Of a stretch of DNA of 64,000 nucleotides, positions 1 through 7,153 are shown piece after piece. The stretch is taken from positions 1-64,000 of the forward strand of contig JAICWO010000023.1 of NCBI GenBank assembly GCA_025934775.1, read 5' to 3'. The DNA comes from Gemmatimonadaceae bacterium. Lineage in GTDB: Bacteria > Gemmatimonadota > Gemmatimonadetes > Gemmatimonadales > Gemmatimonadaceae. The notes beneath the pieces are model-generated. The model was given only the letters and a program-made list of their open reading frames with translations, ran no database searches and had not been told where the DNA came from. The translations under genes were made by a program, and so were the position numbers. Numbering within the stretch: position 1 is the first letter of the stretch; every line of letters starts with the position of its first letter.

Positions 1-126
1 ATCATCGTTGCGCGGCCGCCCGCGCCGGGTTTTCACCGCCGGCGGCGGGATCAGCAGTTTCAACTTCTGCCAGAGCGGCTCGGGAATCGTACTGAAGCGC
101 TTGTCCATGCGCCGGTCGATCCGCAT
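1..126 (-). CDS. IS5-family-like transposase, N-terminal part (runs off window)
   Basis: On the minus strand from ATG at 126 (alternative ATG at 108) the reading frame gives MRIDRRMDKRFSTIPEPLW followed by a QKLKLLIPPP segment and a K-T-R-R-G-R-P-R motif. This resembles the N-terminal helix-turn-helix region (DUF4096-like) of IS5-group transposases, where the LW..L..LLPP and GRPR pattern is typical. Only about 42 residues lie in the window, so the DDE domain is not visible. It would be an insertion sequence in the distal part of the integron array. The family assignment rests on this short stretch only. Confidence 0.55.
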   Translation of the reverse strand, partial: MRIDRRMDKRFSTIPEPLWQKLKLLIPPPAVKTRRGRPRNDD

Positions 127-342
127 ACTCAACGCCAAGCCGTCCCACATTCAGCAAATTTTGAGACCGGTTCTTATGTAGGAACCGGCGAGTCGCGCCA
201 GCAGGCCGCCACCGTTCGGGTGTCCTCCAGCCTCTCTCAAAGAAGAAACCGATGCGAGCAGCAACGACCCGCCAACCCGCGCGCAAAACATTACACGTCG
301 CGTTCGAGCTCGGCAACACGGCGTCGGCTGCGTGGCTGGCCG
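127..342. other. IS flank and cassette remnant with a palindrome
   Basis: No convincing gene is seen here. Positions 167-188 form an inverted repeat (CCGGTTC, 8-nt spacer TTATGTAG, GAACCGG), 40 bp upstream of the transposase start; it could be near the IS terminus or be a hairpin. Several overlapping open frames exist but none has recognisable protein character. The stretch ends at the attC-like core at 343. Confidence 0.35.
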
Positions 343-502
343 GATAACGCTAGCCCTCCAAAGAATCATATCGCGTGAGCTCGTTGGGTTTCTCGAGACC
401 GTGATGGAGGATCTCGAATCAACGGCGGCGCAGCATCATAACTCTAGAATGATGACCCGTGGTCGGTCGCTCGAGGTGCGGGCACTCGCGATGGCGTTAT
501 GC
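343..502 (-). other. attC-like site (divergent, long)
   Basis: The left core GATAACG (343-349) and right core GTTATGC (496-502) bracket 160 nt. TAACGC pairs with GCGTTA, and a GCCC/GGGC block can pair inside. It lacks the TTCAGCGTTC right-half signature of the other sites, so it is either a divergent attC or a decayed one. It would close the RibD/VOC cassette whose gene ends at 579. Confidence 0.4.
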
Positions 503-578
503 GGATCGCATGAATACCACCGGCAGCGGCGACATCCCGGTGGCTAGAATGCTGGAATGCGCGAGCTTCCCGTTGAGT

Positions 579-1436
579 TCAATCGTCGGACCGTTGATTG
601 CGCCGAAACCAAATGAGCTCCACAGGCGCGCTATCCACGAGAATCATTGCCGCACGCACCCCGTCGGACGGTGATCCCGGCGGTGAGATCACTTCTTGGC
701 CCTCGAGTGCGGCGTCGAGATCGTCGACTTCGAAGGCCACATGGGGCAAGGACTTGATGGCGGGATGTAGCGGACTGTCCGCGGCGTACCGCATCCACTC
801 AACTCCAAATGGACTCGACGCGAAGCCGGCGATATGCACACCGAAGGCTGGTAAGTGCAGCTCATCTGCGCGCGGCTCGCTCGTCGGAATGCCGACGTGA
901 TGGAAGCGCCAGCCGAGCTGTGAAACCACCGGCGGTGGCTCAAAGCTGAGACGGTGAACGGAAGCGATGAGGGATGCGAGCGTCGGCGTCGTCGACATAC
1001 AAAAATCTCTATTCGAGCCGGTGAACGTGTATCCGTCTAGTGCGCCAGTTAAGCAGCGCGCACTCGATTGGTTGGCGCCGAGCAAAGCGGCGAAGAGCTG
1101 CCCGCCGCCAAAGAGCCAGATCTCGCCGTCGCCGGTCTCGTGTCGCAGCGAGTTCGCGAGTGCGACCGGATCGTCGCCGCTGACCATGACACCGTCGCGC
1201 TCTCCCGGCGGAAGGGTCCGGGAGACGACATAGACGCGCATTCCGGGCTGCCAGGGCGGCTCGCCGTTCGTGAGCACGGTCTCGTACGTGCGCCGGCCAA
1301 GTATGTAGGTGTCCACTCGCGCGAACAGGCCGGCGAAGTCGACGGTTGCATCGTCCAGGATCCAGTCGAACCGCTTCTGGTTATCGGCGATGTAGCCATC
1401 CAGGCTCATGGCCACGTTGTAGCGTAAACGACGCAT
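579..1436 (-). CDS. Cassette gene: truncated RibD/DHFR-like domain fused to a VOC domain
   Basis: The product has 285 aa. Residues 1-120 match the dihydrofolate reductase-like RibD C-terminal family: RYNVAMSLDGYIAD start, ILGRRTYE, and IWLFGGGQLF near the cofactor site. The family normally runs to 180-200 residues, so this domain loses its last strands. After a linker (about 121-146), residues 147-285 resemble a VOC/glyoxalase-fold protein (RFHHVGIPT, HVAFEVDDLDAAL). An ATG at 998 (Met147) with a weak GAGA upstream could start the VOC part as its own gene. The likely history is two cassettes fused by deletion. A core-like GTTAAGC lies at 1048-1054 in the linker DNA. The substrate is unknown. 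Confidence 0.7.
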   Translation of the reverse strand: MRRLRYNVAMSLDGYIADNQKRFDWILDDATVDFAGLFARVDTYILGRRTYETVLTNGEPPWQPGMRVYVVSRTLPPGERDGVMVSGDDPVALANSLRHETGDGEIWLFGGGQLFAALLGANQSSARCLTGALDGYTFTGSNRDFCMSTTPTLASLIASVHRLSFEPPPVVSQLGWRFHHVGIPTSEPRADELHLPAFGVHIAGFASSPFGVEWMRYAADSPLHPAIKSLPHVAFEVDDLDAALEGQEVISPPGSPSDGVRAAMILVDSAPVELIWFRRNQRSDD

Positions 1437-1464
1437 ATCGGATCTTACGAGAAGTCGGATTGCT

Positions 1465-1497
1465 GGCGAACGCCCGCCGGTTCAGCGTTCGTTAACG
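1465..1497 (-). other. Short attC-like site (33 nt)
   Basis: The left core GGCGAAC (1465-1471) and right core GTTAACG (1491-1497) flank CGCCCGCCGGTTCAGCGTTC. The right half matches the long sites of this array, but the central stem is missing. It follows the gene ending at 1513. Confidence 0.6.
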
Positions 1498-1512
1498 TGC
1501 CGGTGCTCGATG

Positions 1513-2136
1513 CTACTGACTCGCCTCGCCATGACCGAGACCGTGACGCCCAAGGTGCAGTTCTTGGTCGAACGCGACGTTCACATCACAGTACTGACGA
1601 CGCGCGTCGCTCGTGCGGACAAACTCGAAGTAGTAGGGCGGACGACCGATGACGCCGTCCGCGTTCTTGATCAAGTGATAGTAGTCGAAGTGCGTGTCCG
1701 CTGAATCGGCGTACGAATTCCCGAGCTCGCGGCGCGCGACGATCAATTCTGCGTATGCCTTCGGATGCTGGACGAGACGAAGATCGCCGAGCGTGCAGTC
1801 GGCGCCCTCCGTCGTTCCGACGAGCTCCTGCCCCGATTCATCACTGCCCGGGCCACCGAAGCGGGGCACGATCTGCCAAACCGGGACACTGTCGCCGAGG
1901 TCAGATTGCGTCCGGATGTAGATCGCGACTGAGCTATGGCCGTGCGCGTTGAAGTTGCCTCGCCACGCGACGAACACCTCCGAGGGCGTGCCGTCGCCAA
2001 GGAGGTCGACCGGATTCGCGCCGTTGTGGAGCAGGACTGCGCCGTCCACTAGGGTGGTGCGGACGATGTCGGGTGCGCGTCCGCGGCCTGTGCAGGAGAC
2101 CGCAGTCGCGAAGACCAAGAACGGAAGAACTCGCAT
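1513..2136 (-). CDS. Cassette gene: predicted lipoprotein, CarG-like
   Basis: The product has 207 aa. A short hydrophobic N-terminus ends in VSCTG, a lipobox-like site, so export and lipid anchoring are likely. The mature part has an N-G-A-N-P-V-D-L-L-G-D-G segment followed by FVAWRGNFNAHGHSSVAIY, the pattern of CarG-like proteins (carbapenem intrinsic resistance family). The assignment to CarG is from recalled motif resemblance and is tentative; no resistance function is claimed. The gene lies between two short attC-like sites, as expected for a cassette. Start ATG 2136 is the first Met before the signal sequence. Confidence 0.65.
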   Translation of the reverse strand: MRVLPFLVFATAVSCTGRGRAPDIVRTTLVDGAVLLHNGANPVDLLGDGTPSEVFVAWRGNFNAHGHSSVAIYIRTQSDLGDSVPVWQIVPRFGGPGSDESGQELVGTTEGADCTLGDLRLVQHPKAYAELIVARRELGNSYADSADTHFDYYHLIKNADGVIGRPPYYFEFVRTSDARRQYCDVNVAFDQELHLGRHGLGHGEASQ

Positions 2137-2156
2137 TGAGAAGAGGACCGTGGCGG

Positions 2157-2189
2157 GCTAATGCCCGGCAGGTTCAGCGTTCATTAGCC
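2157..2189 (-). other. Short attC-like site (33 nt)
   Basis: GGCTAATG (2156-2163) and CATTAGCC (2182-2189) form a palindromic pair around CCCGGCAGGTTCAGCGTT. The right half keeps the array signature GGTTCAGCGTTC. The cores carry A/T in place of the usual C/G next to the cut site. The central stem is absent. Confidence 0.6.
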
Positions 2190-2597
2190 AGCGTTGTCGG
2201 TGCGGAGCACGCGATCTCGGTAATCCCTCCACCGCGTGAGGCTCTCGAGCGCCCGGGCGGGCTCGAAAATCCCAGACTCTGACGCCGGATCGAAGGCCCG
2301 CCATCCGCAGCGACTCAAAAGCTCAGCAACGAAGCCCGCCGCCGCGTCCCCGCCGCGCACGTGCATTGCAAACCCGCCCACGTCGCCATCATCACCGATG
2401 TTGAACTCGACAGAAAAATCGGGTCCGTCGAACGTGCCCCAGGACGGGTCAGAAAAATCTGCGGTGGGAACAACTTCTTGTATCCGCCGGAGTATCTCCG
2501 GTCGCAACCCCAGACGTTGCGGCACGAAGTCAGGCGGGATCTCATCGACGCTATGCGCGTTCGGCGGAATGTCCTGAACAAAAATATCCCAGCTCAT
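2184..2597 (-). CDS. Cassette gene: conserved hypothetical protein
   Basis: The product has 137 aa, starts MSWDIFVQDIPPNAHSVDEI and contains a central DPSWGTFDG segment, with no signal peptide or membrane segment. I recognise this as a conserved cytoplasmic hypothetical family (N-terminal SWDIFVQD, later FAMHVRGGD), but know no biochemical role for it. The stop lies at the right core of the neighbouring short attC. The start ATG at 2597 is 12 nt from the next attC (2609), the usual cassette layout with a very short leader. Confidence 0.7.
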   Translation of the reverse strand: MSWDIFVQDIPPNAHSVDEIPPDFVPQRLGLRPEILRRIQEVVPTADFSDPSWGTFDGPDFSVEFNIGDDGDVGGFAMHVRGGDAAAGFVAELLSRCGWRAFDPASESGIFEPARALESLTRWRDYRDRVLRTDNAG

Positions 2598-2608
2598 GGC
2601 TCTCGTCT

Positions 2609-2709
2609 CGATAACACCCTAGCGATGCTGCAGAGGAGTCAAATAAGAGTTTGCGGAGCAGCCGCAAACATTTCAATAGATCCTTTGGCAACGTCGGCGT
2701 TCGTCAGGG
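2609..2709 (-). other. attC site
   Basis: The left core CGATAAC (2609-2615) and right core GTCAGGG (2703-2709, imperfect) bracket the site. The stem has the array-typical apical segment AAATAAGAG followed by an internal hairpin TTGCGG/CCGCAA, then AATAGATCC. The downstream gene's stop codon overlaps the right core. Confidence 0.8.
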
Positions 2710-3399
2710 AGTGGTAGCGAGTGGCACGCCGGCCACGTCAAATGCGGTGACCACAGCCTCGAGGTTTGTGTAATCGTCAAAGACCACGGTTGCGCCGCGT
2801 GCTCGAAGTTCTGTTGCGCGCTCACCGGTCGCGCGACCAACAAAGGGAAGCCCAAGTGCTTGAGCGGAGGCAACGTCCCACACAGCGTCGCCCACAAGCA
2901 CAACGCGGTTGAACGGCGCACGCTCATTCCCCGCCCGCGCCCACGCTGCCTGCACGATGGCAACGCGGGCCGGTCCATCTTCGGCGGTTGCGAGCGGAAG
3001 ATCATCGATGGGAAGCTCGGCTGCGGCGAGCTTGTAGCGGGCCGCTCGCTGCCACGCACCGGTGGCGAGTGCAAGCGTCCAACCTCGTGCGGATAGAGTC
3101 TCGAGAAGCTCCGCCGCACCCGAGATCGACCGAAGCGGCTCCTGGGCGTGAGCGTCCGCGAGAAAGGTGAGAAAGTGATCAATCGTACGAGCAATCGCTT
3201 CGGCGGAGGGCGGAACGCCGAACGCCCGTTCGAATGCCTCTCGAGCGACTCCTTCGTCAGTGACATGGCGGTACGTGCGCCAGTCCGTGTCGAGTGCAGC
3301 GAGGCCGAGTCCTTTGATGAGCGCTGCAGCGTAGCACACATCCTCGCTCGCCACGTTGTCGAGGAGAGTGCCGTCGACGTCGAAGATCGCCAGTTTCAC
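2704..3399 (-). CDS. Cassette gene: HAD-superfamily hydrolase
   Basis: The product has 231 aa. Motif I is IFDVDGTLLDN at residues 4-14 with the Asp nucleophile and second Asp. Motif II is the ALATGAW Thr region near residue 115, and motif IV is VVLVGDAVWDV near residue 170. The helical cap sits between motif I and II, as in phosphoglycolate phosphatase-like or beta-phosphoglucomutase-like enzymes. It probably removes phosphate from a small metabolite; the substrate is unknown. The start is GTG at 3399, chosen because it gives the standard motif spacing. The gene fills the interval between attC sites at 2609 and 3408. Confidence 0.8.
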   Translation of the reverse strand: MKLAIFDVDGTLLDNVASEDVCYAAALIKGLGLAALDTDWRTYRHVTDEGVAREAFERAFGVPPSAEAIARTIDHFLTFLADAHAQEPLRSISGAAELLETLSARGWTLALATGAWQRAARYKLAAAELPIDDLPLATAEDGPARVAIVQAAWARAGNERAPFNRVVLVGDAVWDVASAQALGLPFVGRATGERATELRARGATVVFDDYTNLEAVVTAFDVAGVPLATTP

Positions 3400-3407
3400 T
3401 CTATCTT

Positions 3408-3444
3408 CCCCAATGATGTAGCCGGTTCGCTCCGTTCGTTGGGC
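3408..3444 (-). other. Short attC-like site (37 nt)
   Basis: CCCCAATG near 3408-3415 is paired with CGTTGGGC (3437-3444), with GCCGGTTCGCTCCGTTC between. The right half resembles the GGTTCAGCGTTC signature with substitutions. It has the same compact form as the sites at 1465 and 2157. Confidence 0.5.
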
Positions 3445-3486
3445 AATATGGTCGAGAGGCTCGCGTGCGCGTCACGAGTGCTTGCG

Positions 3487-4074
3487 TCAATCAACCAAGC
3501 ACGACGTGTACGGCAGCCGCTCCCGAGAGGCGTCTTCGCGTAACGCGCTGTCGACGCCGCGCGCGAGATCGATGTCTGGCGTCACGAGATCCGCGATTCG
3601 CCACGAGGTATCGACCCGCGTCACCGCCACAGTGATCGGCTGCGCTTGTCCGGGTGGAGGATATCCGAAGAGAACGGCAACATGAACAAGAACGGTATCG
3701 TGCGAACGTGTCGCGCCCGTGATCTGGAATCCGTTCGCGTCGTCCTGGGCGGTGGTGAACGGATCCCAATCGAGAAAACCGGGGTCACCGCGAGTGAATG
3801 ACCCGTCGATGTCCGCGAGCAGGAGCGAGTAGAGGCACGGCGTGAACCATTGTCGTCGCGCACGGAGGATCTCGACACTGAAGCCCTGATCGCCCCGAAA
3901 GTGCTCCGTGTAGCGTGCGCGCACGTACATCATCGCAGCAGTGTCTGCCTTGGCCTCGGACGCGTGGCGATCCGAACATGCTGCGGAACAGAGAGTGAGG
4001 ACCAGCGATGCGTACACAACGCCGTGGCGGCGAAGGAGAGTTGGTGTTGGGAAAGTCCGACGAGACGTGGACAT
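3487..4074 (-). CDS. Cassette gene: predicted secreted or lipoprotein, DUF3828-like
   Basis: The product has 195 aa from ATG at 4074. A longer frame exists, but it would run through the attC at 4084, so 4074 is preferred. The N-terminus has arginines, then a hydrophobic stretch ending in LCSAACSD, a lipobox-like site. The mature part starts AMMYVRARYTEHF and has alternating segments that recall DUF3828 proteins, a fold found in periplasmic proteins of unknown role. The function is not known. It follows the cassette pattern between sites 3408 and 4084. Confidence 0.65.
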   Translation of the reverse strand: MSTSRRTFPTPTLLRRHGVVYASLVLTLCSAACSDRHASEAKADTAAMMYVRARYTEHFRGDQGFSVEILRARRQWFTPCLYSLLLADIDGSFTRGDPGFLDWDPFTTAQDDANGFQITGATRSHDTVLVHVAVLFGYPPPGQAQPITVAVTRVDTSWRIADLVTPDIDLARGVDSALREDASRERLPYTSCLVD

Positions 4075-4083
4075 ACGGATGTC

Positions 4084-4177
4084 GCCTAACACCACCGTTG
4101 AGCTGCAGGCGAGCCAAATAAAAGCGAGCAACGCGAGCAATCCGAAAATTGCCTGCCAGCTTCATCGATCGTTATGC
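4084..4177 (-). other. attC site
   Basis: The left core GCCTAAC (4084-4090) and right core GTTATGC (4171-4177) are both close to consensus. L boxes GAGCTGCAGGC and GCCTGCCAGCTTC pair imperfectly. The apical segment CAAATAAAAGCG resembles the others. Length is 94 nt. Confidence 0.85.
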
Positions 4178-4236
4178 GGCGCGCACGATGAGCTATCCTG
4201 GAAATCGTGAAATGCCATGTCGCCACGAGCTGCGCT

Positions 4237-6486
4237 TCACGGTCCGACGGCGTCCAGCATGCGACGCCCCTCGTTGTCGTCGCGCAACGGCTGCCACGCG
4301 GGACACGATCCGAAGCTGAGGTACGATTCGCGCGCCTCGATGCCGCGTCGAAGCAGGTCGCGCGCGCTCTCGATGCGCCCCGCCGATGCCGCAATCGCCG
4401 CCTGCTCGGACCAGCCCACGTAGCTCGTGCGCGCACGCACCAACACCTCGTCATGGAGCGACTCGGCTGCTTCCCGGTTCCCGAGTCGCGCATGCGAAGC
4501 GGCCATCTCACAAAGAATGCGGACGCCGCGCCCCGACATCGTGAGCGCCGGTTCGGCCGCCTCCAACGCTTCCACGTCTCTGCCGGCGGCACCCAGTGTC
4601 CACACAAGCGCCCAGCGCCCGGTGAACGCCGCTGGATCGAGGTCGACGGCATGTCTCGCTAGTCGCACGCCTTCTTCATGATCCGCAACAGACGAATGCG
4701 ACCACGCGCGGAGCGCAAACGCCCACGCGTTCAGCGGATCGATCGATGTCGCGCGCTCCAGATCCTCCAGTGCGTGTCGTCGCGATGCATCGGTGCCGCC
4801 GTGCCGGTAGGAGTCGACGAATCCCGATTCCACCAGCGCGCGCACGTGTAACGGATTGATGGCGAGTGCGCGCTGTGTGAACGCGTGACCCGCGGCGGCG
4901 TCCCAATCGAATACTGCCGCGATATTGGCGAGCGTCGCCAACGCCTCCACTTGCCGTGGATCGAGTGCGAGGGCACGATTGGCTGCAGCGCGGGCGCGTG
5001 GAATGACCTCCGACGTCGGCGCCATTCCATAAATCGCGAAGAGTCGCTGCGCATCCGCGAGCAGCGCGTGCGCCTCCGCCAGTTCCGCATCGAGTGTCAG
5101 TGCCTGCTGGAAACACTGCGCCGCCGGCACGATGGACGGACCACGTTGTGCGAGCAGTACCCGCCCGCGCAGCAGAAGGTCGTACGCCTCGATGTGTCGC
5201 GGGCCCGCCCGATTGACCCGCGACGTCGCGTCGCCGAGGAGCGAGAGATTGAGCTTTTCGCCGATCGCGCTGGCGATGTCGTCCTGCAAGGCGAAGACGT
5301 CCGTCATTTCACGATCGAAGCGTTCCGACCACAGGTGACAGCCATCGGATGCATTGATCAATTGCGCGGTCACGCGGAGGCGACTTCCCGCCCTGCGCAC
5401 GCTTCCCTCGAGCACCGTGCGCACGCCGAGGCGATCGGCGATGAGGCGCGGGTCGTCTTTCGTTCCCTTGCAGGCGAAGCACGAGGTGCGCGCCGCGACG
5501 CGCAACCGCGTGTGTTGCGAGAGCACGTTGATGATTTCCTCGGTGATGCCGTCCGCGAAGTACTCGTCGTCGGGTGACGCACTGAGATTGATGAATGGCA
5601 GCACGGCAATCGACCTGGTTGCGCTGGCGACGGGCGCTGAGACGTCCTGGGACGTCAACGCCGAAATGAGTTGCGCACCGGACGTGAACCGGTCTGCCGG
5701 GTCCTTCGCGAGTAGCCGCGAGACGGTGTTGCTGAGCGAGACCGGCACGACATTGCGGAGCTCCGTCACCTCGCGCGGCGTGTCGATCATTCGGCTGGCG
5801 ATGGCGGCATGCGCGCTCCCGCCCTTGAAGGGCAGGACGCCGGTGAGCATTTCATACATCACGCAACCGAACGAGAAGAAATCGGTGCGGTGATCGATGA
5901 CGTCGCCGGACGCTTGCTCGGGGCTCATGTATGCGGGCGTGCCGACAATGACACCGAGTTGCGTGAGCGTTGCATCGTCGCTCTGCCCATCGGCGATTGC
6001 TTTGCCGATCCCGAAGTCCGCGATGATGGCGTGGCCTTCGTGCAGCAAGATGTTTTCCGGCTTGATGTCTCGGTGCACCACGCCGTGCCGATGGGCGTAA
6101 TCGAGTGCGTCGGCGACTTCGATGGCGAGCTTGAGCACTTCGTCAATGGGCAGCGGGCCCTCGGCCTCGAGCCGGTCTCGCAAGGTCTGCCCCGGCATGA
6201 GCGGCATGACGAAGTACAGGATGCCGTCAGCTTCACCTGAGTCGTAGAGCGGAAGTACGTGCGGATGGTTCAGCCGAGCGGCGAGCTGTGTTTCGCGGAT
6301 GAAGCGGTCGCGCGCCAGCGACTCCGCGACCTCATCGCGCAGGACCTTGATGGCGACGTTGCGGTCATGCCGAAGATCGCGCGCCAGATAGATCGTCGCC
6401 ATGCCACCGCGGCCAAGCTCGCGGTCAATGACGTATTTGTTCCCGAGCGCCGCTTGAAACTGGGCGTAGGAGGGGGGAACGGTCAC
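4237..6486 (-). CDS. Cassette-borne Hanks-type Ser/Thr kinase with TolB/FlgO-like and TPR regions
   Basis: The product has 749 aa from the GTG at 6486. A TTG at 6555 would add 23 residues without family resemblance. The kinase domain covers residues 18-275: glycine loop GRGGMAT (25-31), VAIK lysine (47), HRDIKPEN with catalytic Asp140, DFG (157-159) and YMSPEQ in the activation segment. All key residues are present, so it should be active. From about residue 291, SIAVLPFINLSASPDDEYF opens a TolB/FlgO-like module known from adenylate cyclase and kinase fusions. The rest is TPR-like helices ending RRMLDAVGP. No membrane segment is evident. It is bounded by attC sites at 4084 and 6611, which makes it a large cassette of about 2.4 kb. 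Confidence 0.85.
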   Translation of the reverse strand: MTVPPSYAQFQAALGNKYVIDRELGRGGMATIYLARDLRHDRNVAIKVLRDEVAESLARDRFIRETQLAARLNHPHVLPLYDSGEADGILYFVMPLMPGQTLRDRLEAEGPLPIDEVLKLAIEVADALDYAHRHGVVHRDIKPENILLHEGHAIIADFGIGKAIADGQSDDATLTQLGVIVGTPAYMSPEQASGDVIDHRTDFFSFGCVMYEMLTGVLPFKGGSAHAAIASRMIDTPREVTELRNVVPVSLSNTVSRLLAKDPADRFTSGAQLISALTSQDVSAPVASATRSIAVLPFINLSASPDDEYFADGITEEIINVLSQHTRLRVAARTSCFACKGTKDDPRLIADRLGVRTVLEGSVRRAGSRLRVTAQLINASDGCHLWSERFDREMTDVFALQDDIASAIGEKLNLSLLGDATSRVNRAGPRHIEAYDLLLRGRVLLAQRGPSIVPAAQCFQQALTLDAELAEAHALLADAQRLFAIYGMAPTSEVIPRARAAANRALALDPRQVEALATLANIAAVFDWDAAAGHAFTQRALAINPLHVRALVESGFVDSYRHGGTDASRRHALEDLERATSIDPLNAWAFALRAWSHSSVADHEEGVRLARHAVDLDPAAFTGRWALVWTLGAAGRDVEALEAAEPALTMSGRGVRILCEMAASHARLGNREAAESLHDEVLVRARTSYVGWSEQAAIAASAGRIESARDLLRRGIEARESYLSFGSCPAWQPLRDDNEGRRMLDAVGP

Positions 6487-6610
6487 GCGTAGTCGGACGG
6501 CATTGACGCCAATATAGGCCCCGAGCCGCGCGTGACAACGTGCCACTGGATGCAATCACGCGCCCGTTGCGTCTCTGCGGAGAGGGATCCAAGACGGGAC
6601 GTTGTGCCGC

Positions 6611-6709
6611 GTAGCGCGCAGTTCAGCTGCAAAGGAATCAAATAGGAGCGCGGGCGGTGCGTGCACGATCAATAGATCGTCTGATCACGCGGCCATGTGG
6701 CAGCCTGAC
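6611..6709 (-). other. Degenerate attC (first of a tandem pair)
   Basis: GTAGCGCGCAGTTCAGCTGC (6611-6630) matches the left half of the sites at 6703 and 9703, with a degraded core. The apical segment AAATAGGAG and later CAATAGATC follow. Its right half, TGGCAGCCTGACG, merges with the left core of the next site. Confidence 0.55.
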
Positions 6710-6798
6710 GCCCAGCTCAGCTGCAAAGGGGCATATAAGAGTGCTCACGCGGTGAACCCCGTCAAGAGACCCTGTGGCGGCTGCAACGTTCGTTAGCG
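6703..6798 (-). other. attC site (second of a tandem pair)
   Basis: The left core GCCTGACG (6703-6710) and right core GTTAGCG (6792-6798) bracket the site. L boxes CAGCTCAGCTGC and GGCGGCTGCAACG pair, and the apical ATATAAGAGTGCTCACG is near-identical to the site at 9703. No gene lies between this site and the degenerate one to its left. Confidence 0.85.
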
Positions 6799-6999
6799 TG
6801 CAGGCGGCACGGAGGGCCGCCGCCGTGTAGCCAGAACGGTGAAAAAGATTGCCAGGGCGCTGAATAGGATAACGAGAGCTTCGGCGACGGGCCGCCGACC
6901 GTGTCGCAGGTCGTGAGCCACGCCCAGACAGCTGAACACGATGGCCGCACTTGCGCTCATCACGACAAGTTGTTCCGCTGACGTCAGGCGCATGTTCAT
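6793..6999 (-). CDS. Cassette gene: small two-helix membrane protein
   Basis: The product has 68 aa, starts MNMRLTSAEQLVVMSASA, and has two hydrophobic segments (about residues 11-27 and 41-58) separated by the basic loop DLRHGRRP. It ends in basic and proline residues. No family is recognised. The stop overlaps the right core of the attC at 6703, as for other genes of this array, which supports it as a real cassette gene despite its size. The start ATG at 6999 (MNMRL) could be at the second Met, 6993. Confidence 0.55.
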   Translation of the reverse strand: MNMRLTSAEQLVVMSASAAIVFSCLGVAHDLRHGRRPVAEALVILFSALAIFFTVLATRRRPSVPPAR

Positions 7000-7054
7000 A
7001 GCAGCTTCCTCGGTCGGAAGTGTTCAACTCAATGTCGGATAGATCGGTATTGCA

Positions 7055-7153
7055 CGCTAACGCCTGAGCTAAGCCGCGGGCGAGTCACATAAGAGTTGCG
7101 GCGCAGCCGCAACAATTCAATAGATCGCCCGTCGGCTTCAGCGTTCGTTATAC
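7055..7153 (-). other. attC site
   Basis: The left core CGCTAAC (7055-7061) and right core GTTATAC (7147-7153) bracket the site. L boxes GAGCTAAGCCG and CGGCTTCAGC pair. The apical region is CACATAAGAG plus hairpin TTGCGG/CCGCAA. Length is 99 nt. Confidence 0.9.
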
